A stretch of DNA of 5,007 nucleotides from Flavobacterium sp. (GTDB lineage Bacteria; Bacteroidota; Bacteroidia; Flavobacteriales; Flavobacteriaceae), in assembly GCA_004296145.1 (NCBI GenBank), contig SEBM01000313.1:1-5007 (forward strand), in the 5' to 3' direction. Below, piece by piece: positions 4,942 through 5,007 of this stretch. The notes under the pieces were generated by a model, which saw only the letters and a program-made list of their open reading frames with translations, ran no database searches and was not told where the DNA came from. A program made the position numbers and the translations under genes. Positions within the stretch are counted from its first letter, which is position 1. Each line of letters begins with the position of its first letter.

Positions 4942-5004
4942 ATGAAGCATAAAGCAAAATATAGGGTTAAAAAGTTTATTTTCAGGAAGAAAAAAGTTAA
5001 TTAA
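4942..5004 (+). CDS. Possible 20-residue basic peptide (doubtful)
   Basis: A short ORF starts at ATG 4942 and stops at TAA 5002. About half of its residues are Lys or Arg, with hydrophobic FIF in the middle. It is preceded by GGAG (4935-4938), 3 bases from the ATG, one of the few Shine-Dalgarno-like sites here. It could be a leader peptide for a gene to the right of the window. It could equally be chance, since A-rich DNA readily gives Lys codons. No clear promoter is seen above it. Confidence 0.2.
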   Translation: MKHKAKYRVKKFIFRKKKVN

Positions 5005-5007
5005 GGG

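Overview
The window looks like chromosome from a member of the Bacteroidota, most likely a Flavobacterium-like organism. The DNA is strongly AT-rich. Most starts lack a Shine-Dalgarno site and have an A-rich leader instead. Several upstream regions carry the TAnnTTTG -7 box of the Bacteroidota primary sigma factor. The proteins are rich in Lys, Asn, Ile and Phe. No tRNA, rRNA, CRISPR array, insertion sequence or integrase is visible.

Left part (1-1366): two minus-strand genes. A 140-residue four-helix DoxX-family membrane protein (660-1082) is followed by an unrecognised 126-residue protein (130-510) with its own well-formed promoter. Two strong hairpin terminators stand in tandem below it (34-106). 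The 284-base gap between the DoxX gene and the plus-strand genes has an outward-facing -7 box on each side and a long inverted repeat between them.

Middle (1367-3539): three plus-strand genes that look like one operon. They encode a single-pass membrane protein with a helical tail, a small beta-rich protein without a signal peptide, and a 411-residue secreted, probably outer-membrane beta-barrel protein with a charged helical insert. The last two genes are 2 bases apart. I cannot assign a function. Because the parts are predicted to lie in different compartments, this is the best candidate for an undescribed system here. A hairpin terminator at 3689-3728 closes the region from the plus side.

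Right part (3748-4775): two minus-strand genes 14 bases apart. The upstream one is a clear SUFU (suppressor of fused) domain protein, a family that in bacteria is linked to immunity against polymorphic toxins. The downstream one is a small acidic protein of unknown family. No toxin is in the window. The last 230 bases hold a probable promoter for this pair and one doubtful 20-residue, very basic ORF with a GGAG ribosome site.
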